Positions 35,348 to 44,765 of a stretch of DNA of 64,000 nucleotides are shown piece by piece. A program made the translations under genes and the position numbers. Every line of letters starts with the position of its first letter. Position 1 is the first letter of the stretch. The DNA is from Herbiconiux sp. (GTDB taxonomy: Bacteria > Actinomycetota > Actinomycetes > Actinomycetales > Microbacteriaceae), in NCBI RefSeq assembly GCF_023264855.1, contig NZ_JAHFUW010000012.1, positions 1 to 64,000 of the forward strand, read 5' to 3'. The notes under the pieces are model-generated. The model was given only the letters and a program-made list of their open reading frames with translations. It ran no database searches and was not told the DNA's origin.

Positions 35348-35953
35348 ATGGTCACCGTTCCCTGGGCTCCCGAGTACCCCGTCGTCACCCCCCGTCTGCG
35401 CCTGCGGCCGCATCGGCTCGACGATCTCGACGATCTGCTCCGGTTCCACTCCGATATCGAGGTGGTGCGGTACATCCCGTGGCCGGTGCGCACGCGCTCG
35501 CAGACCGAGGCGGCGCTCGAGGCGCGCACCCGGCAGGGGGTGGTGTTCGAGCCGGGACAGTGGCTGGTGTTGGCGATGGAACTGGACGGCCGGGTGATCG
35601 GCGAGATGCTGCTGAAGTACGACAGCGAGACGGATGCCCGGGGCGAGCTCGGCTACGCGATGGCCGCCGACGTCGAGGGGCACGGCTACGCCACCGAGGC
35701 CGCCCGCGCGATGCTCGACCTCGCCTTCGGCCCGTTCGGCCTGCACCGGGTGGTGGCCCGCCTGGACGCCCGGAACGGGGCATCCGCTCGCCTGCTGACC
35801 CGCCTCGGGATGCGCCAGGAGGCGCACCTGCGCGAGGACGAGTACTTCAAGGGCGAGTGGACCGACACGCTCGTGTTCGGCATCCTGGCCTCGGAGTGGC
35901 CCGCGCGCCCCCCGCGCCCCCCGCACCCCTCAGCGCAGGAAGCGCCGGAGTGA
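35348..35953 (+). CDS. GNAT family N-acetyltransferase (RimJ/RimL type)
   Basis: 201 residues. TPRLRLRPHRLDDLDDLLRF opens the fold and the acetyl-CoA region GYAMAADVEGHGYATEAARAMLDLAF plus NGASARLLTRLGMRQEAHLRED is typical of the RimJ/RimL class. The substrate may be a protein N-terminus or a small molecule. CAGAGT six bases before the ATG is a possible leaderless -10. Its end overlaps the convergent secA2 gene by 24 bases. Confidence 0.9.
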   Translation: MVTVPWAPEYPVVTPRLRLRPHRLDDLDDLLRFHSDIEVVRYIPWPVRTRSQTEAALEARTRQGVVFEPGQWLVLAMELDGRVIGEMLLKYDSETDARGELGYAMAADVEGHGYATEAARAMLDLAFGPFGLHRVVARLDARNGASARLLTRLGMRQEAHLREDEYFKGEWTDTLVFGILASEWPARPPRPPHPSAQEAPE

Positions 35954-38260
35954 CGTCGAGGCGCGGCGCCAGAGGCGCTTCTCGGGGGAGCCGAACGGGT
36001 CTTCGGTGACCATGTAGGTCCAGGTGGAGCCGGGGCGGAGGAAGGCGGGCGGATCGCGGCGGATGTCGTGATCTGCGACCGCACGGCCGAGGGCAGCCTC
36101 CACCGCGGCGGCGACCTCGGGCAGGAACGACTCGAACTCGCGCTGGGCGATCTTGACGTACTCGTCGAGCGGGTTGTCGCGCGCCAGGGAGCGCAGGTGG
36201 ATGCCCTCACGGGCGTCGGCCAGGAGGGCGGCGTGCCGGCACCAGGTCGCGTCGAGGTGGTAGAGCGCGGTGCGGGTCGCGAAGCGATCGGTAGCCGCGG
36301 TACCGAACTCGCCCTCGAGCGCGGCGAGGTGACGCGAGGTCGCCGCGCTCCGCAGTGGTTCGGCGGTGGGCGCCTGTCGCAGGCCCCGCTCGAGCACCTC
36401 GGTGCGCAGCCGCAGCACGGCGGCGCGCTGGCGGGCCGGCGCTTCGGAGAACCGCAGGGTGCTGGCGCGCAGCTGCTCGCGAGAGGCCTCGCCGATCCGC
36501 TGGGCGTGGTTCAGGATGCTGGCGGCCCGGTCGAGGCCGCCGGCGTCGATTGCGCGGGAGTACTCGTCCGACACGAGGTCGAGGTGGGTGGCGACCACGG
36601 CATCCTCGAGGCTGGCGAAGAAGATGCTGGAACCCGGATCGCCCTGCCGGGATGCCCGGCCGCGCAGCTGATCGTCGAGCCGGCCGTTCTCGTAGCGTTC
36701 GGCGCCGATGACGCTGAGGCCGCCCAGCGCCGTGATCCGCTCGCGGTCGCGTTCGTCGCGACCGCCCAGCCTGATGTCGGTGCCCCGGCCGGCCATCTGG
36801 GTCGAGATGGTGACTCGGCCGAACTCGCCCGCCCGGGCGACGATGGCCGCCTCCTCGGCATCGTTCTTCGCGTTCAGCACCGCGGCCTCGATGCCGTCGT
36901 CGGACAGCGACGTCGCCAGGTGCTCCGACGCGGCGACACTGGCCGTGCCGACGAGGATCGGGCGCCCGGTGGAATGCTCGGTCCGGATGTGCTCCAGCAG
37001 GGCGGCGTGCTTCTCGCCGGGCGTGCGGAAGAGGCGGTCGGGATGATCGACCCGCCGGGAAGGCACGCGGGATGCGACCTCGCCCGTGGTGAAGCCGTAG
37101 CCCTCGGCCAGCAGCGGCGCGACGGCCAGAGCGGTTCCGCTCATCCCGCACACGGTCGCGTGCAGCTTCATCAGCGAGCCGACGGTGAGGGAATCGAGCA
37201 CCTCGCTCAGAGCGCTCGCGTGCAGGCCCTCCTTCACCTCGATCGCCTCCTGCAGCCCATCGGGCCAGCGCTGGGCGGTGGACACGCGACCCCGGGCGGC
37301 GCTGATCAGCTCGAGCCGGCCGTCGCGCACGAGGTAGTCGACGTCGCGCTGCACCAGGGTGCGGGCGTGCAGGGCGAGGTTCACGGCCGTGAGGTGGTCG
37401 TGGGTGCTCGAGTCGAAGAGGTTGGCCACACCGAGGGCGTTCTCCACCGCGGCCGTGCCGGGGTCGGTGAGCGACACGTTGAGGCGGTCGGTGCCGACCT
37501 CGAAGTGCTCGCCGTCGCGCAGTGTCTTCACCACGGCCTCGACACGGTGCGAGTCGGCGTCGTGCCGGCCCTCCTCGGTCGCGGCGGCGAGCACCAGAGG
37601 GATGCTCGCCTCGTCGATCAGCACGGCATCGACCTCGTCGACGATCGCCACGTCGGGCCGCACCAGCGGGCCGGGAACGGCCTCGGCCCGGAAGCGGTCG
37701 CGCAGCACGTCGAAGCCGAGTTCGGAGGCCGAGACGTACACGACGTCGGCGTCGTAGGCGCGACGGCGGGCATCCGGGGTCTGGTCGGCCGCGATCCAGC
37801 CGGCCGAGACGCCGAACGCCTCGAACAGCGGGCCCATCCACTCGGCATCGCGCCGGGCGAGGTAGTCGTTGACCGAGATGACGTGGATCCGGCGGCCGTG
37901 AAGCGCGTAGCCGACGGCGGCGATCGCGCCGGCGAGCGTCTTGCCCTCACCCGTCGCCAGCTGCACCCCGTGGCCGGCGAGCAGCGCGAGGGCGGTGACC
38001 AGCTGGCCGGGGAACGGCCGCTGGCCGAGGGTGCGTTCGGCGGCCCGGCTCGCGACCGCGCAGAAGGTGCGCCGGTCGGCGTCGGTCCAGGATCGGCGGG
38101 CGGCCGCGCCCAGGGAGGCGATGGTCGCATCCGCCGTGTCGTCGCTGCGGGCCGGCGGCCGGGCGGGAATCGAATCGACGAGCCCTTCGAGGCGATGGAA
38201 GCTCGCTACGCCGCCGATCCCGAGGAAGGCGTTCAGGCGGGAGAGCAGCCGATCGCGCAT
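35930..38260 (-). CDS. secA2: Accessory Sec translocase ATPase SecA2
   Basis: 776 residues. SecA motor features: Walker A ATGEGKT (102-108), DEVD (208-211), QMAGRGTDIRLGG and ASRQGDPGSS of the second motor domain, with a helical scaffold after it. The C-terminal zinc-binding tail (CxCxSG...CH) of housekeeping SecA is missing and the chain is shorter, which fits SecA2. ATG 38260 is chosen for the GAGGAGGG upstream; an in-frame start at 38290 lacks one. Probably transcribed with the GIY-YIG gene before it, or from TAATAT at 38303-38308. No SecY2 is nearby, so it would use the main SecYEG channel, as in mycobacteria. Confidence 0.85.
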   Translation of the reverse strand: MRDRLLSRLNAFLGIGGVASFHRLEGLVDSIPARPPARSDDTADATIASLGAAARRSWTDADRRTFCAVASRAAERTLGQRPFPGQLVTALALLAGHGVQLATGEGKTLAGAIAAVGYALHGRRIHVISVNDYLARRDAEWMGPLFEAFGVSAGWIAADQTPDARRRAYDADVVYVSASELGFDVLRDRFRAEAVPGPLVRPDVAIVDEVDAVLIDEASIPLVLAAATEEGRHDADSHRVEAVVKTLRDGEHFEVGTDRLNVSLTDPGTAAVENALGVANLFDSSTHDHLTAVNLALHARTLVQRDVDYLVRDGRLELISAARGRVSTAQRWPDGLQEAIEVKEGLHASALSEVLDSLTVGSLMKLHATVCGMSGTALAVAPLLAEGYGFTTGEVASRVPSRRVDHPDRLFRTPGEKHAALLEHIRTEHSTGRPILVGTASVAASEHLATSLSDDGIEAAVLNAKNDAEEAAIVARAGEFGRVTISTQMAGRGTDIRLGGRDERDRERITALGGLSVIGAERYENGRLDDQLRGRASRQGDPGSSIFFASLEDAVVATHLDLVSDEYSRAIDAGGLDRAASILNHAQRIGEASREQLRASTLRFSEAPARQRAAVLRLRTEVLERGLRQAPTAEPLRSAATSRHLAALEGEFGTAATDRFATRTALYHLDATWCRHAALLADAREGIHLRSLARDNPLDEYVKIAQREFESFLPEVAAAVEAALGRAVADHDIRRDPPAFLRPGSTWTYMVTEDPFGSPEKRLWRRASTSLRRFLR

Positions 38261-38302
38261 GATCACCCTCCTCATCCACGCGCTGAACATGAATAAACAT
38301 CG

Positions 38303-38308
38303 ATATTA
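38303..38308 (-). promoter_or_regulatory. Candidate secA2 -10
   Basis: TAATAT on the minus strand, overlapping the TAA stop of the upstream GIY-YIG gene, within a local AT-rich island (about 38286-38310). Confidence 0.45.
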
Positions 38309-38875
38309 CCGCCCGCGGAGGGCTTCGGCCTCGCTGCGCCAGCGGGCCAGGAGCTGCCAGGGGTCGTCGCCGGGTGCCGTCAGAGCGTGGACGTGGTCGG
38401 CCAGGTCGCCCGTGAGGGCGAACCACTCGCCGGTGAGTCGGTGCTCGGCGAACTCGGCGTGACGGGCCTGCTCGCGGGCACGGCCACCGCGTTCGAAGGC
38501 GAGCAGTTCTTCGTAGCGCAGTTGGGCCAGGCGGCTCCGCGGGTTCGCCGAGGTGCCGATCTTCACCCGGTCGCCGAAGCGCAGGTAGTAGACGACCTCG
38601 ACGACCACGGGCGCCGAGCCGTCTTCCGGATGCTCGCCGTGCCGCCACTCGCACCGCGCGCAGAGCCAGCCGGACGGGTAACGCACGCCCAGGCGCGACC
38701 CGCAGGCCACGCAGGGCGACGGCAGCACGTCGGTGACCCCCACCTGGCCGGCCATCCACTCGGTGGCCTCCTGCAGATGGCCTCGGCAGAGCGCCAGCGG
38801 GGATTCGGCCGGGCGGCCGTCGGGGCTGCAGGGCGAATCGGGATCAGCGCCCGCCAGGGCGCAGGAGGTCGGCAT
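38306..38875 (-). CDS. GIY-YIG/T5orf172-like nuclease-domain protein with zinc knuckle
   Basis: 189 residues. A four-cysteine zinc-ribbon-like region (about 55-77, CVACG and CARC) precedes a compact domain VYYLRFGDRVKIGTSANPRSRL...GEWFALT, which matches the T5orf172/MUG113 branch of the GIY-YIG fold: Tyr-Tyr, the Lys-Ile-Gly strand, Arg and a late Glu. Many such proteins are of unknown role; DNA binding or cutting is inferred. The promoter looks leaderless. It precedes secA2 on the same strand by 45 bases. Confidence 0.75.
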   Translation of the reverse strand: MPTSCALAGADPDSPCSPDGRPAESPLALCRGHLQEATEWMAGQVGVTDVLPSPCVACGSRLGVRYPSGWLCARCEWRHGEHPEDGSAPVVVEVVYYLRFGDRVKIGTSANPRSRLAQLRYEELLAFERGGRAREQARHAEFAEHRLTGEWFALTGDLADHVHALTAPGDDPWQLLARWRSEAEALRGR

Positions 38876-38881
38876 GGTCGC

Positions 38882-38887
38882 ACGCTA
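38882..38887 (-). promoter_or_regulatory. Leaderless-type -10 of the GIY-YIG gene
   Basis: TAGCGT on the minus strand, exactly six bases before the ATG at 38875. Confidence 0.6.
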
Positions 38888-38992
38888 CTCGCGGGGTGCG
38901 ACATCCGGGTGCCGGAGCCGATGTCGGAGGCGGTGACTAGCGTCTCAGGAGACGAGCCACGGAGGGCGACGGATGGCCGGAAAGGAGGAGGA

Positions 38993-39931
38993 GTGCCCGA
39001 GAACGTGACCGCGTGGTGGGAGCGGCGGCAGCGGTCGAAGGGATGCGAGACCCCCTACCCGGTCGGCCGGTACCGGGAGGCCTGGCGCCGGTATCCGGTG
39101 CTGGTGCGGCAGTACCATCCGGAGTTCAACGCCGGGCGCACCCTCAGCCAGATCCCGCCGGCGGCCGACGTGTACCTCACCTGGCAGTGCGACGCGGGCC
39201 ACCTGTTCGTCGCGACGCCGAGCGAGCAACGCAGCCGGCCGAGCGGTGGCCGGCGTCGACGCTCGGTGTGGTGCCCGGTGTGCGCCGAGATGGCGGTGCC
39301 CTCGCGGGTGGTCGCCGAGCGCGTTCACCCGCGCGTCGACGAGCCCGATCGCGTTCCCTCCGCCCCCGTTCCGCCCGCGTCCCCCGCTGCACCCGTCCCG
39401 GCCGTCGCGCCCGTGGCCGGGCGATCGGCCGCTCCCCGGCGGCCTGGAGCCGCAGGCCGTGCCGCCGTGCCGGCCGGCGAGGGATTGCGTCGTGTTCCCG
39501 GCAGCGCCTTCCGGAGCGCCCGGGCACCTCGCCCGGCCTCCGCCGTCGAGGCCGGCCTTCGGCAGCGGCTCGGCGAGCACTTCGCCTTCGACCTCGCACC
39601 GAACGCGGTGGCCGTGGGGCGGCCGTTCTTCGGCCGGCACGAAGTGTGGCCCGACTTCGTGATCGACGAGCTGCGGATCGCCGTCGAGTACGACACCGTC
39701 GGCCGTTTCGGCCTCGAGCACGTCGGCCCCCGCGAAGAGGCCGATCGGCGGAAGGACCGCCTGCTGCGGGAGGCCGGCTGGGAGGTGGTGCGCATCCGCT
39801 GCCGACCGCTGGAGGCGCTCGGCCCGCACGACCTGGTGGTGTCGGGGGTCACCGCGAAGCTCGTCGACGATCTCGCGGCGGTGTTCGGCGCCCTCCGCGG
39901 CGAGCTCTTCGTCGAGGCGTACCGGCGCTGA
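38993..39931 (+). CDS. Zinc-ribbon plus DUF559/Vsr-like endonuclease-fold protein
   Basis: 312 residues from GTG 38993, directly after AAGGAGGAGG. N-terminal domain (about 1-105) has Trp-rich strands and probable zinc ligands C66, H70, C94 and C97, like treble-clef/zinc-ribbon repeats of DUF559-linked proteins. A Pro/Ala-rich linker covers about 120-165. The C-terminal domain (about 185-312) shows WPDFVID (D221), AVEYD (E232), K254 and a final REAGWEVVRIR strand, the layout of restriction-endonuclease-like (PD-(D/E)xK, Vsr-like) folds. Possible DNA nuclease; target unknown. Confidence 0.7.
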   Translation: MPENVTAWWERRQRSKGCETPYPVGRYREAWRRYPVLVRQYHPEFNAGRTLSQIPPAADVYLTWQCDAGHLFVATPSEQRSRPSGGRRRRSVWCPVCAEMAVPSRVVAERVHPRVDEPDRVPSAPVPPASPAAPVPAVAPVAGRSAAPRRPGAAGRAAVPAGEGLRRVPGSAFRSARAPRPASAVEAGLRQRLGEHFAFDLAPNAVAVGRPFFGRHEVWPDFVIDELRIAVEYDTVGRFGLEHVGPREEADRRKDRLLREAGWEVVRIRCRPLEALGPHDLVVSGVTAKLVDDLAAVFGALRGELFVEAYRR

Positions 39932-39963
39932 TTCCGGCACGATTCCACAGCTCGGCTGAAGGG

Positions 39964-39972
39964 TTATCCACA
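39964..39972 (+). promoter_or_regulatory. Isolated DnaA box before hisC
   Basis: Perfect TTATCCACA 38 bases upstream of the candidate hisC -10, far from oriC. Confidence 0.5.
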
Positions 39973-40009
39973 GCCGGACATATTCCCGGGCCGCTTTCGC
40001 AGCGCGAAC

Positions 40010-40015
40010 TAAGAT
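40010..40015 (+). promoter_or_regulatory. Leaderless-type -10 of the hisC gene
   Basis: TAAGAT, six bases, then the ATG at 40022. Confidence 0.65.
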
Positions 40016-40021
40016 GAACGA

Positions 40022-41119
40022 ATGAGTTCCGGCCCCCTGGACGCACGTTCCGACGCTGCGGCGACCCCCGTGAAGCTCCGCCCTGAGATCCTGGCGTTGC
40101 CCTCCTACAAGCAGGGCAAGGCGGCCCCCGGCGGCTTCAAGCTCTCCTCCAACGAGAACCCCTTCGATCCACTTCCCGGCGTGCTGGAGGCGGTGGATGC
40201 CGCCACCCGGCAGCTGCACCGCTACCCGAACGCCGGAGCGCCCGAGATCACCGCCCGGCTCGCCGCCGACTGGGGCGTCGAGCCCGAGGAGGTCATCGTC
40301 GCCGCTGGCTCGGTGGCCCTGCTCACCCACTTCACCCAGGCGGCGGCCGGCCCGGGCGACGAGGTCGTCTACTCCTGGCGCTCGTTCGAGGCCTACCCGT
40401 GGATGACGGTCATCCCGAGTGCCGTGCAGGTGCCGGTGCCCAACACCCCCGGCCACCGTCATGACCTCGACGCGATGGCCGCCGCGATCACCGACCGCAC
40501 CCGCCTGGTGATCGTCTGCAGCCCCAACAACCCCACCTCGACGGTCGTCACCGAAGACGAGTTCGAGACCTTCATGGCGAAGGTGCCGAGCCACGTGCTC
40601 GTGATCCTCGACGAGGCCTACGCCGAGTTCGTCACCGATCCGGCCGCCGTGAACGGCCGCGAGCTGATCCACCGCTACCCGAACCTCGTCGTGCTGCGCA
40701 CCTTCTCCAAGGCCTACGGGCTCGCCGGGCTGCGGATCGGCTACGGCATCGGCCCGGCCGCCATCCTGGCCGCCGCCCGCACCACGATCATCCCGCTCAG
40801 CCTCACCGATCAGGCCCAGGTGGCCGCCGTCGCCTCGCTCGACCGCAGCGACGAGCTGCGTGCACGCGTCGACGACATCACCGCCCGCCGCGACGCCGTC
40901 TACGACGCGCTGGTGGGGCTCGGGCACACCGACATCCCGAGGCCGCACGGCAACTTCGTCTGGTTCCCCGCGGGCGAGCGCAGCCAGGAGGTGGCCGAGA
41001 CCTTCCTGCGGCACGGCATCGTCGCGCGCGCCTACCTGCCCGACGGTGTGCGGCTCACCATCGGCGAGCAGGAGTCGGTCGAGAACATCCTGTCCGCCGC
41101 CGAAGAGATTGCGAGGTAA
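40022..41119 (+). CDS. hisC: Histidinol-phosphate/aromatic aminotransferase
   Basis: 365 residues, class II PLP enzyme: SSNENPF, NAGAPEIT, CSPNNPTSTVV, LDEAYAEF and the PLP-lysine motif RTFSKAYGLAGLRIGYG. HisC and the aromatic aminotransferase Pat cannot be separated by eye; SSNENPF is common in Pat. No other his genes are near. It lies four bases before the E1-alpha gene, suggesting one operon in which the aminotransferase yields 2-oxo acids for the dehydrogenase complex (inference). Confidence 0.85.
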   Translation: MSSGPLDARSDAAATPVKLRPEILALPSYKQGKAAPGGFKLSSNENPFDPLPGVLEAVDAATRQLHRYPNAGAPEITARLAADWGVEPEEVIVAAGSVALLTHFTQAAAGPGDEVVYSWRSFEAYPWMTVIPSAVQVPVPNTPGHRHDLDAMAAAITDRTRLVIVCSPNNPTSTVVTEDEFETFMAKVPSHVLVILDEAYAEFVTDPAAVNGRELIHRYPNLVVLRTFSKAYGLAGLRIGYGIGPAAILAAARTTIIPLSLTDQAQVAAVASLDRSDELRARVDDITARRDAVYDALVGLGHTDIPRPHGNFVWFPAGERSQEVAETFLRHGIVARAYLPDGVRLTIGEQESVENILSAAEEIAR

Positions 41120-41123
41120 CCGG

Positions 41124-42281
41124 ATGGCCGACACCATCATCGCGAACCCCACCGCCGGGCCCGCCACCGAGACCACGGTGCAGTTCCTGACCCCGGAAGG
41201 CGAGTTCGCTCCGAGCGAGAGCGCCGAGGAATACGCCTCGTACCTCGATCGCCTCAGCCACGACGACCTCCAGCAGTTCTACCGCCACATGGCGGTGGTG
41301 CGCCGCTTCGACCACGAGGGCACCAACCTGCAGCGCCAGGGCCAGATGGCGCTCTGGGTGCCGAGCCACGGCCAGGAGGCCGCCCAGGTCGGCTCCGCCT
41401 TCGCCGCGAAGCCGCAAGACCACATCTTCCCCTCGTACCGCGAGCACGCGGTCGCCCACGTGCGCGGCATCGACCTGCTCTCGATCGTCGAGCTGCTGCG
41501 CGGCAACACGCACGGCGGTTGGGACCCGACCGATCCGGCCAACGGCAACTTCCACGGCTACTGCCTCGTCATCGGCTCGCACACGCTGCACGCCACCGGC
41601 TACGCCATGGGCATGCAGCGCGATGGCGTGGTGGGCACGGGCGACGACTCCGTAGACGCCGCCGTGCTCGCCTACTTCGGAGACGGCTCCACCTCGCAGG
41701 GCGACGTGAGCGAGGCCTTCGTGTTCTCGGCCTCGGCGCAGAGCCCGAACGTGTTCTTCCTGCAGAACAACCACTGGGCCATCTCGGTGCCGGTGTCGGT
41801 GCAGTCGCGCATCCCGCTCTACCTGCGCTCGCGCGGCTTCGGGGTGCCCAGCGTGCAGATCGACGGCAACGACGTGCTCGCGAGCTTCGCGGTCACCGCG
41901 AAGCACCTCGACGAGGCGCGAGCCGGGAACGGCCCGCAGTTCATCGAGGCGCTCACCTACCGCATCGGCGCGCACACCTCGTCCGACGACCCCAGCAAAT
42001 ACCAGGATCAGGCGCTGTACGACTACTGGGTCGCGCGCGACCCCATCGTCCGCTTCGAGACGTACCTCCGCTCGCTCGGCGAGGGAGACGCGTTCTTCGC
42101 CGCGATCGCCGAGGAGGCCGACGACTACGCGGCCGACATCCGTCACCGCACCCTGGCGCTCACCCCGCCGCCCGCCTCGATCATGTTCGACCACGTGTAC
42201 TCCGAGCCGCACCCCGTGATGCAGGAGCAGAAGCTCTGGCTCGAACGGTACGAGGCTTCGTTCGAAGGGGATCAGGCATGA
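41124..42281 (+). CDS. 2-oxoacid dehydrogenase E1 component, alpha subunit
   Basis: 385 residues. Thiamine diphosphate motif GDGSTSQGDVSEA with the distal NN of QNNHWAIS; HGQEAAQVGSAFA, FPSYREHAVAHVRG and the phosphorylation-loop-like RIGAHTSSDDPSKYQ are typical of BCKDH/PDH E1-alpha of the heterotetrameric class. Substrate (pyruvate or branched-chain 2-oxo acids) is not decided by the sequence; homologues are named both pdhA and bkdA. Overlaps the beta-subunit gene by ATGA. Confidence 0.92.
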   Translation: MADTIIANPTAGPATETTVQFLTPEGEFAPSESAEEYASYLDRLSHDDLQQFYRHMAVVRRFDHEGTNLQRQGQMALWVPSHGQEAAQVGSAFAAKPQDHIFPSYREHAVAHVRGIDLLSIVELLRGNTHGGWDPTDPANGNFHGYCLVIGSHTLHATGYAMGMQRDGVVGTGDDSVDAAVLAYFGDGSTSQGDVSEAFVFSASAQSPNVFFLQNNHWAISVPVSVQSRIPLYLRSRGFGVPSVQIDGNDVLASFAVTAKHLDEARAGNGPQFIEALTYRIGAHTSSDDPSKYQDQALYDYWVARDPIVRFETYLRSLGEGDAFFAAIAEEADDYAADIRHRTLALTPPPASIMFDHVYSEPHPVMQEQKLWLERYEASFEGDQA

Positions 42282-43306
42282 GCGTCACCGATCTGACCGG
42301 CACGGCCACGGAATCCGCCCCCGCCTCGCGCGTCGAAGAGCTGCCGATGGCCAAGGCGCTCAACGCCGGGCTCCGGCAGGCGCTCGCCGACGACCCCAAG
42401 GTGCTGCTGATGGGAGAAGACATCGGCCGTCTGGGCGGCGTCTTCCGCGTCACCGAAGGCCTGCAGGCCGAGTTCGGCACCGACCGCGTCGTCGACACGC
42501 CGTTGGCCGAGTCCGGCATCATCGGCACGGCCATCGGCCTGGCGCTGCGCGGCTACCGCCCGGTGTGCGAGATCCAGTTCGACGGCTTCATCTACCCCGG
42601 CTTCGACCAGATCACCAGCCAGCTGGCCAAGCTGACGAACCGCGGATCGGGCGCCTTCTCGATGCCCGTGGTCATCCGGGTGCCCTACGGCGGGCACATC
42701 GGCGCCGTCGAGCACCACCAGGAGAGCCCGGAGACGTACTTCGCGCACACCGCCGGCCTCCGCGTGGTGAGCCCGTCGACGCCGAACGACGCGTACTGGA
42801 TGATCCAGGAGGCGATCGCCTCGAACGACCCGGTGATGTTCTTCGAGCCCAAGAGCCGCTACTGGCCCAAGGGCCCGGTCGACTTCGCCGGCACCGCGGC
42901 GCCGCTGCACGCCTCGCGCGTGGTGCGTACGGGAACGGATGTCACGCTGCTGGCCCACGGCGCGATGGTGAGTGTGCTGATGGCCGCCGCCGAGATCGCC
43001 GCCGAGGAGGGGGTGAGCGCCGAGGTCGTCGACCTGCGCTCGCTCAGCCCGATCGACTACGGACCGATCATCGACTCGGTCACCAAGACCGGCCGCCTGG
43101 TCGTGGCGCAGGAGGCTCCCGGCTTCGTGAGCCTCGGCTCGGAGATCGCCGCCACCGTGTCGGAGCGTGCGTTCTACTCGCTGCAGGCGCCGGTGCTCCG
43201 GGTCTCCGGCTTCGACACCCCGTTCCCACCCGCCAAGCTCGAGACGCTCTACCTCCCTGACGCCGACCGCGTCATGGAGGCCGTCGACCGGGTGATGGCC
43301 CACTAG
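42278..43306 (+). CDS. 2-oxoacid dehydrogenase E1 component, beta subunit
   Basis: 342 residues. Pyrimidine-binding domain start [27 protein letters not shown] split over 24-50, then [18 protein letters not shown] and [14 protein letters not shown]; a transketolase C-domain ends the protein. Pairs with the alpha subunit to form the E1 tetramer. ATGA overlap with the alpha gene fixes the start. Confidence 0.94.
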   Translation: MSVTDLTGTATESAPASRVEELPMAKALNAGLRQALADDPKVLLMGEDIGRLGGVFRVTEGLQAEFGTDRVVDTPLAESGIIGTAIGLALRGYRPVCEIQFDGFIYPGFDQITSQLAKLTNRGSGAFSMPVVIRVPYGGHIGAVEHHQESPETYFAHTAGLRVVSPSTPNDAYWMIQEAIASNDPVMFFEPKSRYWPKGPVDFAGTAAPLHASRVVRTGTDVTLLAHGAMVSVLMAAAEIAAEEGVSAEVVDLRSLSPIDYGPIIDSVTKTGRLVVAQEAPGFVSLGSEIAATVSERAFYSLQAPVLRVSGFDTPFPPAKLETLYLPDADRVMEAVDRVMAH

Positions 43307-43325
43307 GGCCAGGAGGAGACCTGCC

Positions 43326-44738
43326 ATGACCAGCTCCCAGTTCCACCTCCCGGATGTCGGCGAAGGCCTCACTGAGGCCGAGATCGTCTCGTGGAAGGTC
43401 GCTCCCGGCGACACCATCGCGATCAACCAGGTGATCGTCGAGATCGAGACCGCCAAGTCGCTCGTCGAGCTGCCCTCGCCGTTCGCGGGCACCGTCGAGG
43501 GCCTGCTCGTCGAAGAGGGCGCCACGGTCGATGTGGGCACGCCGATCATCACGGTCACCGCCACCGATGGCGCGGAAGCGCCGCCGGCCCCCGAGCCCGT
43601 CGATCGGCACGAGGCCGCCGGGGCTCCCGTCGCCGGTTCCGCGTCCGCCTCCCCCGATCTCACCGCTGCCGCAACGCTCGCCGCCTCGGCGCAGACGACG
43701 GCCGCCGCCGAGGAGAAGCCCGGCGCGGTGCTCGTGGGATACGGCATCAAGGGGCACGTCTCCAGCCGGCGCACGGGTCGAAGCGGCGCCCGCGCCGCCG
43801 TCCCGGCCATCGGCGAAGCTCCCGGTGCCGCTCGTCCGTCCACCCGGCCGGCCCGCGTTCCGCAGCCGATTGCCGGTCTGCCGGTCATCGCGAAACCGCC
43901 CATCCGCAAGCTCGCCAAAGACCTCGGCGTCGATCTCAACGAGGTCACGCCGACAGGGCTGATCGGCGACATCACGCGGGAGGACGTCATCCGGCACGCC
44001 GACCAGGCGAAGGTCTTCCACAACATCGAGACCCCTCAGTGGGCGCCGGTGCGGGAGGAGCGGATCCCGGTCAAGGGCATGCGCAAGCAGATCGCCAAGG
44101 CGATGGTGGCCTCGAAGTTCACGGCGCCGCACGTCTCGCTCTTCGTCGACGTGGATGCCACGCGCACCATGGAGTACGTGAAGCGGTTGAAGACCTCGCC
44201 CGACTTCGTGGGCGTGAAGATCTCGCCGCTCTTGATCATGGCCAAGGCGATGATCTGGGCCGTGCGACGCAACCCCATGGTCAATTCGGCCTGGACCGAC
44301 AAAGAGATCATCGTGCGCAACTATGTGAACCTCGGCATCGCCGCGGCCACCCCGCGCGGGCTGATCGTCCCGAACATCAAAGACGCGCACGACATGTCGC
44401 TGCGCGAGCTCGCCGGTGCCTTGGAGCAGCTCACCATCACGGCGCGGGAGGGCCGCACCTCCCCCGCCGAGATGTCCGACGGCACCATCACCATCACGAA
44501 CATCGGCGTCTTCGGGATGGACACGGGCACCCCGATCCTGAACCCCGGCGAGGTGGCGATCGTGGCCCTCGGCACCATCAGGCAGAAGCCCTGGGTGGTC
44601 GACGGCGAGGTGCGCCCCCGCTTCGTCACCACGATCGGCGCGAGTTTCGACCACCGCGTGGTCGACGGCGACGTGGCCAGCCGCTTCGTGGCCGACGTGG
44701 CTTCGATCATCGAGGAGCCCGCTCTCCTCCTCGACTGA
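43326..44738 (+). CDS. Dihydrolipoamide acyltransferase (E2)
   Basis: 470 residues. One lipoyl domain (about 5-80) with the lipoylated Lys44 in ETAKS, a flexible Ala/Pro-rich linker, a peripheral-subunit-binding domain (about 197-230, [21 protein letters not shown]) and a catalytic domain ending with DHRVVDG (442-448), where His443 and Asp447 are catalytic. Completes the E1-E2 set; E3 (lpd) is not in the window and may be shared from elsewhere. Confidence 0.93.
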   Translation: MTSSQFHLPDVGEGLTEAEIVSWKVAPGDTIAINQVIVEIETAKSLVELPSPFAGTVEGLLVEEGATVDVGTPIITVTATDGAEAPPAPEPVDRHEAAGAPVAGSASASPDLTAAATLAASAQTTAAAEEKPGAVLVGYGIKGHVSSRRTGRSGARAAVPAIGEAPGAARPSTRPARVPQPIAGLPVIAKPPIRKLAKDLGVDLNEVTPTGLIGDITREDVIRHADQAKVFHNIETPQWAPVREERIPVKGMRKQIAKAMVASKFTAPHVSLFVDVDATRTMEYVKRLKTSPDFVGVKISPLLIMAKAMIWAVRRNPMVNSAWTDKEIIVRNYVNLGIAAATPRGLIVPNIKDAHDMSLRELAGALEQLTITAREGRTSPAEMSDGTITITNIGVFGMDTGTPILNPGEVAIVALGTIRQKPWVVDGEVRPRFVTTIGASFDHRVVDGDVASRFVADVASIIEEPALLLD

Positions 44739-44765
44739 GGCGGCGCTCCGGCACCCCCGGTGGGC

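Noticed and set aside
36068-38296. 742-codon open frame on the plus strand opposite secA2
   Set aside because: It mirrors a recognised SecA2 gene; high GC content keeps antisense frames open. Its translation resembles no family and is rich in Gly/Arg/Val.
38945-41176. 743-codon open frame on the minus strand over the nuclease and hisC genes
   Set aside because: Spans two well-supported plus-strand genes and has no recognisable domain.
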